From the NCBI RefSeq assembly GCF_013179575.1, contig NZ_JABMCQ010000013.1, positions 1 through 46,267 on the forward strand: a DNA stretch of 46,267 bases. Direction: 5' to 3'. Shown one piece after another: positions 1-8,988 of this stretch. Within the stretch, counting starts at the first letter, position 1. Each line of letters begins with the position of its first letter. The stretch comes from Sphingobacterium shayense. GTDB lineage: Bacteria > Bacteroidota > Bacteroidia > Sphingobacteriales > Sphingobacteriaceae. The translations under genes were made by a program, and so were the position numbers. The notes beneath the pieces were generated by a model. That model ran no database searches. It was given only the letters and a program-made list of their open reading frames with translations, and was not told the origin of the DNA.

Positions 1-858
1 AATGTACAACGCTCTTTAGGTGCTAGTGAACGTGTTATAGAAATATTAGATGAGCAAACTGAAAACATCGAGATATCTGAAGAAAACAAAACAATTAATA
101 CGCCGATATATGGCAGTTTGGAATTCAAACACGTTGGCTTCAACTACCCCTCTCGACCAGATATACAAATACTCAAAGATGTTTCCTTTACGATCGAAGC
201 GGGAAAAAAACTTGCCATCGTCGGTCCAAGTGGCACCGGCAAATCCACAATCGCGTCTTTGATACTTCAATTCTATAACCCGACATCGGGAACAATACAC
301 TACGACGGAAAACCAAGCGAGAGCTTTTCAATTACTGACATCCGCAACCAAGTAGCTATAGTACCTCAAGATGTCCTGCTCTTTGGAGGGACTATCCGTG
401 AAAATATTGGATACGGTCGACTAGAAGCCGATGCTCAAGATATTGTGCACGCTGCGGAACGAGCTAATGCACATGAGTTTATTATGAGCTTTCCACAAGG
501 TTATGACACCTTGGTTGGCGAACGGGGCGTCAAACTTTCAGGAGGGCAACGTCAACGTATTGCAATTGCAAGGGCATTACTTAAAGATCCCTCCATCCTT
601 ATACTTGACGAAGCGACTTCGTCATTAGATTCTGAATCAGAGCGTCTGGTTCAACTTGCATTAGAGGAGCTTATGCGTGAGCGTACGTCGATAATTATTG
701 CCCACCGTTTAAGCACGATAAAAGATGCAGATCAAATTGTCGTTATCGAGAACGGAGCGGTTTCGGAATCTGGCAGTCACTTCGAACTAATAACCAATGA
801 AACGGGACTTTACCGACATCTCTATTCCTTGCAATCGGCACAAAAAATTGAAAGCTAA
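1..858 (+). CDS. ABC exporter, MsbA-like, C-terminal part (5' truncated by window edge)
   Basis: The reading frame is open from base 1, so this is the end of a larger gene. What is visible is the link from the membrane domain plus one complete ATP-binding domain: Walker A GPSGTGKST (about bases 223-249), Q-loop in VPQDV, signature LSGGQ (about 535-550), Walker B ILILDEATS (about 595-620) and the H-loop in AHRLST. A fused membrane-ATPase polypeptide with this ending is typical of type IV exporters such as MsbA (lipid A flippase) or multidrug half-transporters. The membrane half lies outside the window, so the substrate cannot be read. The internal TTG at 118 is not a sensible start, because conserved sequence (NVQRSLGASERV) continues upstream of it in frame. 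Confidence 0.93.
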   Translation, partial: NVQRSLGASERVIEILDEQTENIEISEENKTINTPIYGSLEFKHVGFNYPSRPDIQILKDVSFTIEAGKKLAIVGPSGTGKSTIASLILQFYNPTSGTIHYDGKPSESFSITDIRNQVAIVPQDVLLFGGTIRENIGYGRLEADAQDIVHAAERANAHEFIMSFPQGYDTLVGERGVKLSGGQRQRIAIARALLKDPSILILDEATSSLDSESERLVQLALEELMRERTSIIIAHRLSTIKDADQIVVIENGAVSESGSHFELITNETGLYRHLYSLQSAQKIES

Positions 859-860
859 AT

Positions 861-892
861 AGTTTCTCGTTAATTTTTTGTTAAAAGAAACT
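861..892 (+). terminator. weak hairpin after the ABC exporter gene
   Basis: AGTTTCT (861-867) can pair with AGAAACT (886-892), and a short TTAA/TTAA pair sits inside. The sequence after the stem is A/T rich but has no clean T-run, so termination is only possible. It lies 2 bases after the ABC stop codon. Confidence 0.3.
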
Positions 893-965
893 TTAAAAAA
901 ACCTTTTCCATATTCCCCTGTTATTTTACTATATTAGTTTACGAACAAAATTAAAGTTATAAATC

Positions 966-1340
966 ATGGAAAATAAAAACGGATTAGTCGCATTTGCACT
1001 ATTAGGTTTAGCAGTTGGAACTGCAGCTTACTATTTACTAGGAACAGAGGATGGAAAACGTCAATTAGATCGTGCTAATGAAGGAATTAAAGGCCTGACC
1101 AATTCGCTTAAAGATTTATCAGAGAAAGAATCCAAAAAAGCAGCGAAATTAGCAAAATCTGCTAAATCGGAATTAAAATCTCTGAAAAACAAAGCTAAAG
1201 ACGCAGGTAAGCATGCGCTTGATGTCGCTTCGGAGAAGGCGAGCCAATGGGCTAGTCAAGCATCTAACGCAGCGAACAACGTTGGAGACAAAGCCCAAGA
1301 AACAATCACTGATGCTAAATCTGAAATAGCTAAATCCTAA
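966..1340 (+). CDS. YtxH-like small membrane-anchored protein
   Basis: A 124-residue protein with an N-terminal hydrophobic segment (about residues 7-26, FALLGLAVGTAAYYLL) followed by a long Lys/Ala/Ser-rich, highly charged helix-forming region. This is the layout of the YtxH family: one membrane helix, a short GTEDGKR-like turn, then a possible coiled coil. The biochemical role is unknown; Firmicute relatives are associated with general stress. ATG 966 is the first start after the gap and matches the usual family start just before the membrane helix. It stands alone between the exporter and the ccm genes. Confidence 0.75.
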   Translation: MENKNGLVAFALLGLAVGTAAYYLLGTEDGKRQLDRANEGIKGLTNSLKDLSEKESKKAAKLAKSAKSELKSLKNKAKDAGKHALDVASEKASQWASQASNAANNVGDKAQETITDAKSEIAKS

Positions 1341-1381
1341 TTCAAATTGATGGAAATCACATTTTCAAAGTGAAGTATTTG

Positions 1382-1389
1382 TATCTTTG
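1382..1389 (+). promoter_or_regulatory. candidate Bacteroidota -7 element (TATCTTTG) for ccmB
   Basis: TATCTTTG matches the TAnnTTTG -7 consensus of Bacteroidota sigma factor promoters exactly. No good TTG element lies at the usual distance upstream. Transcription would begin at about 1395-1397, so the ccmB message would have almost no leader. Confidence 0.5.
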
Positions 1390-1397
1390 CCTTGAAA

Positions 1398-2057
1398 ATG
1401 AACATTCTCCAACAAGTTAGAACATTAGTATATAAAGATATAGTACTTGAATGGCGTTCAAAACATGCTATTAACGGTATTTTATTATATGTCGTATCTA
1501 CAGTTTTTGTTTGCTATCAAGCATTCAAGTCTGTAGATACGCTTGTTTGGAACGCTTTGTTCTGGATAATTTTGTTATTTGCCAGTATCAACGCGATTAG
1601 CCGAAGCTTTATTCAAGAAAGTTCCTACCGTCAATTGTATTATTATACAATCGTCAACCCACGGGCTATCATTCTCGCGAAAATAATTTATAATAGCTTG
1701 GTGATGGTGGTTCTCTCGACGATCGCTTACGCCGCGTATTCTATAACATTCAAAAATCCCGTTGGGGACCCCTTGCTCTATATTTTGGCTGTCTTCTTAG
1801 GGAGTTTAAGCTTTGCCTCTGTATTCACAATGGTATCAGGAATTTCCGCAAAAGCTGGAAACAATAGTACTTTAATGGCGATCCTCAGTTTCCCTGTTAT
1901 CATTCCTCTTTTGATCGTTCTGATAAAGCTGTCACAAAATGCGCTCAGCGGCCTTGACAGGGCAATTAGTAACGGAGAAATTTTTGTTCTTCTGGCAATT
2001 AATGTAATTACTATTACAATTTCTTTATTGTTATTTCCGTACCTTTGGCGTGATTAA
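1398..2057 (+). CDS. ccmB: haem exporter protein CcmB
   Basis: A hydrophobic protein of about 219 residues with roughly six membrane segments. The opening (LVYKDIVLEWRSKHAINGILLY) and internal features (INAISRSFIQESSYRQLYYY) are typical of CcmB, the membrane subunit that works with the ATPase CcmA in cytochrome c maturation. An in-frame TTG at 1392 extends the frame by two codons, but ATG 1398 is the more natural start. It is followed at once by ccmC and a ccmD-like gene, which supports the call. No ccmA is in the window. Known for the family: the CcmAB complex releases holo-CcmE after haem loading. Inferred: the same role here. Confidence 0.9.
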   Translation: MNILQQVRTLVYKDIVLEWRSKHAINGILLYVVSTVFVCYQAFKSVDTLVWNALFWIILLFASINAISRSFIQESSYRQLYYYTIVNPRAIILAKIIYNSLVMVVLSTIAYAAYSITFKNPVGDPLLYILAVFLGSLSFASVFTMVSGISAKAGNNSTLMAILSFPVIIPLLIVLIKLSQNALSGLDRAISNGEIFVLLAINVITITISLLLFPYLWRD

Positions 2058-2073
2058 TTCTTCAATTTCAGAC

Positions 2074-2739
2074 ATGAGAAAATCTTGGTGGAAAATTTTA
2101 GGACTTGCTATGGTCGCGATATCGATTGTCGCCGGCCTGTTGGGGCCTGTACCAGTATTACCCATATTACACGAAACAATAAGGAATATCTATTTCCACG
2201 TTCCCATGTGGTTTGCAATGATTACTTTGTATTTGATTTCCGTTATTTACAGTATAAAATATCTTAACTCCGGAAAAATTGAGGATGATCTATTGGCGGT
2301 TGAAGCTGTTAATACCGGGATCATCTTTTGTGCGATGGGGTTATGCACAGGTATGCTTTGGGCGAACATCACTTGGGGAGAGCCTTGGCCTAACGATCCA
2401 AAATTGAACGGCTCGGCTATTGCCACATTAATGTACCTTGCTTATTTGGTATTACGCAATGCATTAGAAGAAGAACAAAAAAGAGCGAAAATTTCCGCTA
2501 TTTATAACATTTTCGCTTTTCCTGTAATGGTCGTGCTTCTTTATATTCTTCCGAAAATGACCGATTCCTTACACCCCGGGAGTGGAGGTAATGGCACATT
2601 TAGCGATTTAGACATGAATGATCAGATCCGTCCCATTTTTTATACAGCGGTAATCGGTTGGGTGCTGATCGGAGCATGGATTTGCTCTTTACGCTACCGC
2701 ATTCGCCTTATTGAATTAAAAAGAAATCAAATAGACTAA
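2074..2739 (+). CDS. ccmC: cytochrome c assembly protein CcmC/CcsA-like
   Basis: A polytopic membrane protein of about 221 residues from ATG 2074. It carries the haem-handling features of the CcmC/CcsA family: a conserved His after the first membrane helix (YFHVPMW, about residues 47-53) and the tryptophan-rich WWD-type loop, here in variant form (WGEPWPNDPKLNG). A second His lies in the loop before the last helix (LHPGSGG). A GTG at 2050 would overlap the end of ccmB; ATG 2074 leaves a 16-base gap and gives the usual MRKSWWK start before the first helix, so I prefer it. Its role is haem delivery to the CcmE chaperone on the outer face of the inner membrane. It appears co-transcribed with ccmB and the ccmD-like gene. 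Confidence 0.88.
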   Translation: MRKSWWKILGLAMVAISIVAGLLGPVPVLPILHETIRNIYFHVPMWFAMITLYLISVIYSIKYLNSGKIEDDLLAVEAVNTGIIFCAMGLCTGMLWANITWGEPWPNDPKLNGSAIATLMYLAYLVLRNALEEEQKRAKISAIYNIFAFPVMVVLLYILPKMTDSLHPGSGGNGTFSDLDMNDQIRPIFYTAVIGWVLIGAWICSLRYRIRLIELKRNQID

Positions 2740-2749
2740 GAAACTGTTT

Positions 2750-2950
2750 ATGAAAAAGATAACTACAGCTTTGCTTTTCGTTTTACTATCAGCCTCGAGC
2801 ACGTTCGCGCAAGGTGATATTGATATGGCAACCGGATTACGTAGCTCTGGCAAAATCTATGTAGTAGTACTTGTACTCCTCACAATTTTCGCAATATTGG
2901 GCGCCTTCCTTTTCACTATCGAACGACGTGTAAAAAAGTTAGAAAAGTAA
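2750..2950 (+). CDS. CcmD-like small membrane protein
   Basis: A 66-residue protein with an N-terminal signal peptide (MKKITTALLFVLLSASSTFAQG), one central membrane helix (about residues 36-56) and a basic tail (ERRVKKLEK). Position directly after ccmC and this layout fit the Bacteroidota CcmD family, which differs from proteobacterial CcmD in having a cleavable signal. CcmD stabilises the CcmABC-haem-CcmE complex in other bacteria. Sequence similarity in such a short protein is weak evidence, so the call rests largely on context. Confidence 0.75.
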   Translation: MKKITTALLFVLLSASSTFAQGDIDMATGLRSSGKIYVVVLVLLTIFAILGAFLFTIERRVKKLEK

Positions 2951-2965
2951 ATCAACTCGCATAAG

Positions 2966-3949
2966 ATGCTCATCAACCATCACCGGAAGTTCACACCAAT
3001 AAACATGCTGTCGGTATCGTTTATTGGTCTAGTGCTATGCTTAGGCATCTTTCTGCATCTACCAGAACAAATAACCCCGATATTATTAGAGCCTGCGGTT
3101 CATAATTTTATTGGAATTCGTATTGGTGAAAACTTCTCGCCAGGTGTGAATGTCTTAATCACCCTTATTTTAACACTTGGACAAGCTTTTTTCCTAAACC
3201 GAATTGTTAACGCATTCAACTTTCTAGGAAAACCAAATTTTTTGGTGGCTCTTATGTACATGACCCTAGTGAGCATGTTTACGCCGTTTTTAGTCCTTTC
3301 CCCCCCTGTTATCTGTAATTTCATTACTATATGGATGCTATGGAAGCTTTTTGATATCTATAAACAGCACGAAGTAAAAAGTCTAATGTTTGACTTAGGA
3401 ATGATTGTGGCGTTGGGTAGCCTAATCTATTTCCCGTTTATTGTAATGCTCGTTTTGCTGTGGATAAGTTTAATAATTTTCCGACCTTTCAACTGGAGAG
3501 AGTGGACAACCCCTCTACTCGGATTCATTACGGTATACTTCCTTCTTGGGGTCATATATTATTGGGGCGGTCGCATTGATGAGTTCTATGCTATCTTTAA
3601 ACCTCTCAGCTATTCATTTCCGACCGAATTCTCTTTAAACATCTATGATTACATAGTTGTTATCCCGGTCATAGTCGTTTTGCTTTACTTTATTATCGTA
3701 TTGAAGGATCATTTTTTCAAAAGTGTTGTACACCTACGTAAAGCTTTCCAATTACTTTTCTTCATGGTTCTATTGACGTTATGCTCTTTCTATATGAATG
3801 AACATATAACAATAAATCATTTTTTGCTGTGCGCTCCCCCGATAGCCATATATTTAGCTTACTATTTCACACATGCACAAACAAAATGGGTTTATGAATC
3901 CCTCTACGCGATTATTATACTAACAATTGTATATTTTCAATTTTTCTAA
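2966..3949 (+). CDS. polytopic membrane protein, DUF6427-like
   Basis: A 327-residue, very hydrophobic protein with about nine or ten predicted membrane segments and few polar loops. The start (MLINHHRKFTPINMLSVSFIGLVLCLGI) and the motif FRPFNWREWTTPLLGF in the middle resemble the Bacteroidota family DUF6427, whose members are sometimes mislabelled as beta-carotene monooxygenases. Function is unknown. It starts 15 bases after the ccmD-like gene, so it may share the ccm transcript, occupying the place where ccmE might be expected. No catalytic motif is evident. Confidence 0.6.
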   Translation: MLINHHRKFTPINMLSVSFIGLVLCLGIFLHLPEQITPILLEPAVHNFIGIRIGENFSPGVNVLITLILTLGQAFFLNRIVNAFNFLGKPNFLVALMYMTLVSMFTPFLVLSPPVICNFITIWMLWKLFDIYKQHEVKSLMFDLGMIVALGSLIYFPFIVMLVLLWISLIIFRPFNWREWTTPLLGFITVYFLLGVIYYWGGRIDEFYAIFKPLSYSFPTEFSLNIYDYIVVIPVIVVLLYFIIVLKDHFFKSVVHLRKAFQLLFFMVLLTLCSFYMNEHITINHFLLCAPPIAIYLAYYFTHAQTKWVYESLYAIIILTIVYFQFF

Positions 3950-4078
3950 AACTGAAAACAGTGTGGGTTCAATCATCGTTCAGAATTTCTGGTGCGGACC
4001 TTGAAATCATAACAAACTACAGCTTAAGTCATTAACCTTTTTTAACAAATAGAACTAACGGAATAATTAAAAATTAGA

Positions 4079-4086
4079 TAGTTTTG
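4079..4086 (+). promoter_or_regulatory. candidate -7 element TAGTTTTG upstream of the beta-barrel gene
   Basis: TAGTTTTG matches TAnnTTTG. It would give a leader of about 115 bases before ATG 4209. No strong upstream TTG element is visible, so this is a candidate only. Confidence 0.4.
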
Positions 4087-4208
4087 TAACAAAATTTTAG
4101 GGTTTGTACACTTTCATTATAAGATATGGGGGTACGGGCCTAGCGAAGAAAAGAAGCCTAAAATGAATAGTATTAAGCTCAATTCGCGAAAATGCAACAC
4201 ATACAAAT

Positions 4209-5516
4209 ATGCGCAAACATTCAATAGGAAGTTTTACTAAAATAGCACTTAATCTAGTTTTAGGGATATGTTTATTGGGAATACAACACGGATTCGCTCA
4301 GAAATCGACGTCACACTCCCCATATTCGCAATTCGGGCTCGGACAAATGCGAGAAGATCTCTTGCCGCAAACACGTGCTATGGGCGGGATTTCCAGCGGG
4401 GTGCGCTATTTATCGGGTCTCCCAACATTCAATATTGCTAACCCGGCCTCTTATTCGGCATTAAACCGAACCATTCTGGAAGCTGGCATGTATGGTAACT
4501 TTACACAACTTTCGAAAAATAACAACACGGATCAAACAGCCGATTTCGCATTTAGTCATTTGGGAATTGCTGTACCATTGAGCAAATATGGAGGATTGGC
4601 TTTTGGGTTAATCCCATTTTCCGACGTAGGTTATTCGGCAGCCTCATCAGAATCAATCGATTCCTTGCATTTTAACAAAACAGCAAACGGTGAAGGTGGC
4701 GTAAACAAAGCTTTTGTTGGATACGGTGTATCTCCCATCAAGGGCTTGAGCGTGGGAGCTAATATAGGTTTCCTGTTCGGAAATCTATATGATATTACTC
4801 GGGTTGAATTTCCAAACACCATTAATTCCTACTACACGCAATTAAAAGAAACTCGTAATATACGAGGAACTACTGTTGATTACGGTGTGCAGTACAGCAA
4901 ATCATTGGGAAAGAAACTAAACCTTACAGTAGGATATAACGGTTCGTTAAACAATACAATAACAGAAAAAACTGATCGATTAATCACCCTAACTGACCAA
5001 CCCAACTCCCCCCCATTAGACACAACTAGTAATAATCAAATAGGTACGCGTAAGATCAATTTACCATTGAAACATAGTGTTGGTTTCACGTTGTCCAAAG
5101 GTTACAACTGGATGGTCGGTGCCGACTTCAAATATGCGGATTGGTCAAACTTCCAAGTTCGTGAAGGCGAAAACAATCTAGGAAAAAGCTATGGTGTAGC
5201 AATCGGCGGTCAAATTAAACCTGATGCTACTTCGGTACGTTATTGGAATCAGGTAGATTATCGTCTTGGCTTTCGTTATGCACAAACTCCAGTTAGTTTC
5301 CATAGTCAAAAAATTAATGATATGGCAATCACCTTCGGAATGGGCTTTCCTCTTCCTGAAACGAATTTTGGGCGTACGTTTTCTCAAATCAATTTTTCTG
5401 CTGAATTTGGCCAGCAAGGAACACTCAAAAACAATCTTATCAGAGAACGGTATATTAATTTTAATATCGGATTTACTATTAATGATTCCTGGTTTATCCG
5501 TCGTAGTTTAGACTAA
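4209..5516 (+). CDS. outer-membrane beta-barrel protein (hypothetical, FadL/OMPP1-like appearance)
   Basis: A 435-residue protein with an N-terminal signal peptide (hydrophobic stretch ending GFAQ, about residues 12-31). The rest is rich in alternating polar/aromatic strands and ends in a strand with an aromatic residue near the terminus (WFIRRSLD), as in outer-membrane barrels. The early motif SPYSQFGLGQ followed by RAMGG and NPASYSAL resembles Bacteroidota FadL/OMPP1-type transport proteins and their uncharacterised relatives. Its stop codon directly abuts the lptC start, indicating co-transcription with the LPS-export gene. The transported substrate, if any, is unknown. Confidence 0.65.
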   Translation: MRKHSIGSFTKIALNLVLGICLLGIQHGFAQKSTSHSPYSQFGLGQMREDLLPQTRAMGGISSGVRYLSGLPTFNIANPASYSALNRTILEAGMYGNFTQLSKNNNTDQTADFAFSHLGIAVPLSKYGGLAFGLIPFSDVGYSAASSESIDSLHFNKTANGEGGVNKAFVGYGVSPIKGLSVGANIGFLFGNLYDITRVEFPNTINSYYTQLKETRNIRGTTVDYGVQYSKSLGKKLNLTVGYNGSLNNTITEKTDRLITLTDQPNSPPLDTTSNNQIGTRKINLPLKHSVGFTLSKGYNWMVGADFKYADWSNFQVREGENNLGKSYGVAIGGQIKPDATSVRYWNQVDYRLGFRYAQTPVSFHSQKINDMAITFGMGFPLPETNFGRTFSQINFSAEFGQQGTLKNNLIRERYINFNIGFTINDSWFIRRSLD

Positions 5517-6119
5517 ATGCATTACAAGCAGAACAATATAGTAAAACATGTGCCCCGAATAATTACGCTATTACTCGGGGCAAGTTTCTTTATGGCTTGT
5601 GAAAATGACCTTCGCGATGTTGAGAAGATTGCCAACATTCAACAGGAGGAGAATGTTAACGTCTCAAAGGAGGTTACAGTCGTATACAGTGATTCAGCGA
5701 CCGTCAAAGCAGAATTAAAAGCACAGGAGTTACGGGAGTATCCCGATAGCATCGGAGCTTACGAATTTAAAAAAGGTGTGGTAATCCGTTTTTTCGATGA
5801 TCAGGGTGCTGAAGCGCAACGAATAAAATCTGATTATGCCATCCAGAAAATTAAGGAAGGTCTAACTGAATTTCGTAACAACGTTGTTATCCATATGGCA
5901 AACGGTTCTATCATCAAAACCGAAGAACTCTATTACGACGAAAAGAAAGAAATATACTACAATACCGTCCCGATTACATTTGATTTTAAAGACGATAGAG
6001 GCAGTCTACAGGCTACTTCGTTTATCTCCGATACCGATTTCAACAAAATCGACGGACAAAACATGACAGGGTATTATATTCCTTCGGGCGAACAACAACT
6101 CCCTTCCTTCGGTCAGTAA
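5517..6119 (+). CDS. lptC: LptC-type LPS export periplasmic protein (lipoprotein)
   Basis: A 200-residue protein with an N-terminal basic/hydrophobic signal ending in a lipobox (SFFMAC, Cys at about residue 27). The body contains the LptC features VYSDSATVKAEL and a repeated beta-strand pattern (ADGSI-like segments such as HMANGSIIKTEELYYDEKKEIYY) of the LptA/LptC beta-jellyroll. In other bacteria LptC bridges the LptBFG transporter and LptA during LPS transit. Bacteroidota versions are commonly lipoproteins, as here. It starts with no gap after the upstream barrel gene and is followed by a parvulin-type chaperone gene, so the three form an envelope-biogenesis group. Confidence 0.83.
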   Translation: MHYKQNNIVKHVPRIITLLLGASFFMACENDLRDVEKIANIQQEENVNVSKEVTVVYSDSATVKAELKAQELREYPDSIGAYEFKKGVVIRFFDDQGAEAQRIKSDYAIQKIKEGLTEFRNNVVIHMANGSIIKTEELYYDEKKEIYYNTVPITFDFKDDRGSLQATSFISDTDFNKIDGQNMTGYYIPSGEQQLPSFGQ

Positions 6120-6194
6120 GACTTCGCATAACAAAAAATACCAAATTATGTTTGGTAGCTTCTCATTTTTTTATATTATTTTTCATAAAAGTTG

Positions 6195-6202
6195 TATCTT
6201 CG
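6195..6202 (+). promoter_or_regulatory. candidate -7 element (TATCTTCG) before the parvulin gene
   Basis: TATCTTCG matches TAnnTTTG at all but one position and lies 69 bases before ATG 6272 in an A/T-rich gap of about 150 bases. No clear upstream TTG at the optimal distance. Confidence 0.35.
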
Positions 6203-6271
6203 CCTTGATTTTAAATGAAGGTCAATTAAATAACTGAAACAAGCATTTACAATAAACACAGTATATAGACT

Positions 6272-8380
6272 ATGGGATTAATGAGCTTTTTGCGTAACCG
6301 GGCTGGACTAGTTGTTACCGTCATCGGTTTAGCAATTGTTGCGTTTTTATTGGGAGATATCATAAATTATGGTACTCCTTTTTGGATGAAGAATCAAAAT
6401 CAAGTGGGGAGTGTCAACGGGGAATCAATGGATTACCAAGAATTCAATGCACAAGTGGACCAAACCACAGCAATGTATCAACAACAAATGGGTGGCGCAG
6501 CAACTCCACAAATTCGTAATTATGCGGTTCAACAAGTATGGAACCAGTTCATATCACAGGAATTGTTGAAACAGGAAATTGAAAGCATTGGATTGAGTGT
6601 CAGTAAAGACGAATTAAACAGTCTAGTAACTGGAAGTACACCTTCTCCACAGATTGTTCAAGCGTTCACCAATCCCGAAACTGGTGTATTTGACAAAAAT
6701 CAATTGAACAATTTCATCGCTCAAATTAACACCCAAGGCACGCCAGAGATGGTTCAGCAATGGGAAATGCTCTTAGAAAATATTAAAGCAGAAAGGTTGA
6801 ATCAAAAGTATTCAAACTTGCTCGCTAACAGCGTGTACGTTACATCGTTAGAAGCAGAAGACGAATACACACAACGGAACAAACTTGCGAACTTCAAATA
6901 CTTGATGCTTGATTACTCATCGGTTAAAGACGCGGAAATAAAGTTGACCGACGCGGACTATAAAGCATATTACGACGCTCATAAAAACGGATTCAAAAAT
7001 CCAGAAGAGTCCAGAACCGTAGAATACGTACTTTTCGATGCGCGTCCGACGGCTAATGATACCGCTGCAACAAAATCAACTATTGATCAGCTAAAATCTG
7101 AATTAACTAATTCTAAAACGGATTCGCTATTTGCATCCATCAATTCAGATAACAAGTATCCGTTCACTTTCCTCCGTAAAGGACAAGTAAGCCCTGCATT
7201 GGATTCCGTGTTATTTGATGTGCCTGTAGGAACTACTGTGGGACCATTCCTATCAAACGGTGCCTTTGAAATTGCTAAAGTTGTTGATTCGAAATTCAGT
7301 CCCGATTCAGTACAGGCTTCACATATTTTACTAAATGCAACGGCTGAAGGTGGCGTGGATAAAGCGACTGCTAAAGCCGACTCGATCAAAGGACTTATAT
7401 TAGCCGGAGAAAATTTCGGAGGTCTAGCCATTCAATTCAGCACGGATCAGGGTAGTAAAGTAAACGGCGGTGATTTAGGGACATTCGCACGAGGACAAAT
7501 GGTTCCAGAGTTTGACGAAGCAGTATTTTCCGGAAAACCGGGAGAAGTTAAAATTGTAAATAGTCGTTTCGGTACTCACATTATCAAAATAGAAAGACAG
7601 GTGGGCAACTCCAAAATTGTGAAAGCAGCGATTGTTGACAAAACAATCAATGCAGGTAAAGCAACTACAGATGCGGCTTATGCTAAAGCTAATAACTTCT
7701 TTGCTGACGCGAATAGCGCAAACTTTACTGAGGTCGCAAACAAACAAGGTCTAAAAATTGGAAAAGTTGATCGCGTAGTCGCGATGGATAACAACTTTAA
7801 CGGTGTTGAGGTTTCCCGCGAACTAGTTCGTTGGGTATTTGAAGGCGAAAAAGGAGCAATTTCCGACAAAGTGTATGAAACTGACGAAAACTTCATCGTT
7901 GCAAAAGTGGTAAACATCCAACCAAAAGGACTTTTATCTTTAGATGCTGTTAAACCGAATATTGAAGCGCAAGTAAGAAACGAAGTAAAAGCTAAAATGC
8001 TAACCGAGAAATTAAGCAACGCGCTCAATGGCGCATCAACTATCGATCAAGCGGCACAAAAGCTTTCTAAATCAGCTGTAAGCGTAGAAAATATTGTTTT
8101 AGCCAATCCTGTCCTTCCTGGTGTAGCACTAGAGCCTGCTGTGGTTGGAACTGCATTCGGATTACAACCCAATAAACTATCGACTCCAATTAAAGGGATG
8201 CAAGGTGTTTACGCCTTACAAGTTACCGGATTTACAAATCCAAAAGAACTTGTTGCTAGCGAACTTAAGACGCAAAAACAGCAAATACAAACAAATAAGA
8301 CACAACGTGCGTGGTCATCTATCTTCCAAGCGTTACAATCGAACGCAAAGATTGATGACAATCGAATTAGATTCTATTAA
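6272..8380 (+). CDS. membrane-anchored peptidyl-prolyl isomerase, SurA/PpiD-like
   Basis: A 702-residue protein with a short cytoplasmic end and one membrane anchor (RAGLVVTVIGLAIVAFLLGDII, about residues 10-31), a SurA_N-like helical chaperone region (about 40-200) and a parvulin PPIase domain (about 345-440; QASHILL ... GGDLGTF ... GQMVPEFDEAVF ... FGTHIIKIE). This is the PpiD architecture: inner-membrane tethered, with periplasmic chaperone and isomerase parts helping outer-membrane proteins fold. A second, diverged parvulin-like segment may follow but is not clear. It lies downstream of lptC, consistent with a cell-envelope role, and is followed by a strong terminator. Confidence 0.9.
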   Translation: MGLMSFLRNRAGLVVTVIGLAIVAFLLGDIINYGTPFWMKNQNQVGSVNGESMDYQEFNAQVDQTTAMYQQQMGGAATPQIRNYAVQQVWNQFISQELLKQEIESIGLSVSKDELNSLVTGSTPSPQIVQAFTNPETGVFDKNQLNNFIAQINTQGTPEMVQQWEMLLENIKAERLNQKYSNLLANSVYVTSLEAEDEYTQRNKLANFKYLMLDYSSVKDAEIKLTDADYKAYYDAHKNGFKNPEESRTVEYVLFDARPTANDTAATKSTIDQLKSELTNSKTDSLFASINSDNKYPFTFLRKGQVSPALDSVLFDVPVGTTVGPFLSNGAFEIAKVVDSKFSPDSVQASHILLNATAEGGVDKATAKADSIKGLILAGENFGGLAIQFSTDQGSKVNGGDLGTFARGQMVPEFDEAVFSGKPGEVKIVNSRFGTHIIKIERQVGNSKIVKAAIVDKTINAGKATTDAAYAKANNFFADANSANFTEVANKQGLKIGKVDRVVAMDNNFNGVEVSRELVRWVFEGEKGAISDKVYETDENFIVAKVVNIQPKGLLSLDAVKPNIEAQVRNEVKAKMLTEKLSNALNGASTIDQAAQKLSKSAVSVENIVLANPVLPGVALEPAVVGTAFGLQPNKLSTPIKGMQGVYALQVTGFTNPKELVASELKTQKQQIQTNKTQRAWSSIFQALQSNAKIDDNRIRFY

Positions 8381-8400
8381 GATATTATGATTAACTTTAC

Positions 8401-8429
8401 AGCCGGGCAATTTATGCCCGGCTTTTTTT
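8401..8429 (+). terminator. intrinsic terminator after the parvulin gene
   Basis: A 9-bp perfect stem AGCCGGGCA (8401-8409) / TGCCCGGCT (8415-8423) with a 5-base loop and a run of T (8423-8428). It sits 20 bases after the stop codon. Confidence 0.92.
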
Positions 8430-8441
8430 ATTATTTAAGTA

Positions 8442-8957
8442 ATGGATATCCAAGAAAACATCGTTAACAAAGTAGCACAAAGCGGCTTATTGACCATTGA
8501 TTTGGCGACTTATGCACCAAAAGAGGATATACAAATATATGATATCAAGGACAACCTCTTCCATGGCCTGCTACTAAAAGAGAAGGACTTTCGTGCCTTT
8601 ATTAAAGATCACGATTGGAGCCAATATGAAGGCCTACATATTGGAATAATCTGCTCAACGGATGCAATTGTACCTACGTGGGCTTATATGCTCTTAGCGA
8701 ATAAGCTTGAGCCTTATGCTATATCTGTTCATTTTGGAGACAAGGATACAGTCGTAGAGAATCTGTTCTTGCAAGCCCTAGAGAAGGTCGATTATAGCAA
8801 GTTTCAAGATGAGCGCGTTGTCGTGAAAGGATGCGGAGATATATACATTCCGGAAACTGCTTTTATTAGATTTACCTTAGGTCTTAGTAAAGTCGCTAAA
8901 AGCATGATGTACGGTGAGCCATGTTCGACTGTACCAGTTTTCAAACGTAAACCTTAA
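8442..8957 (+). CDS. DUF2480 family protein
   Basis: A 171-residue soluble protein without signal peptide. The start (NIVNKVAQSGLLTIDL), the central CSTDAIVPTWAYMLL segment and the late KGCGDIYIPETAFI segment fit DUF2480, a family confined largely to Bacteroidota that often sits near Fe-S cluster or envelope genes. Function is unknown. Three conserved-looking cysteines (in IICSTDA, VKGCGD and GEPCSTVP) could bind metal, but that is inference. It begins 13 bases after the terminator T-run and is followed by the DUF3108 gene 31 bases on. Confidence 0.82.
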   Translation: MDIQENIVNKVAQSGLLTIDLATYAPKEDIQIYDIKDNLFHGLLLKEKDFRAFIKDHDWSQYEGLHIGIICSTDAIVPTWAYMLLANKLEPYAISVHFGDKDTVVENLFLQALEKVDYSKFQDERVVVKGCGDIYIPETAFIRFTLGLSKVAKSMMYGEPCSTVPVFKRKP

Positions 8958-8988
8958 ACTTTTCACGGGTGTCGCCGTCCATATTTAT

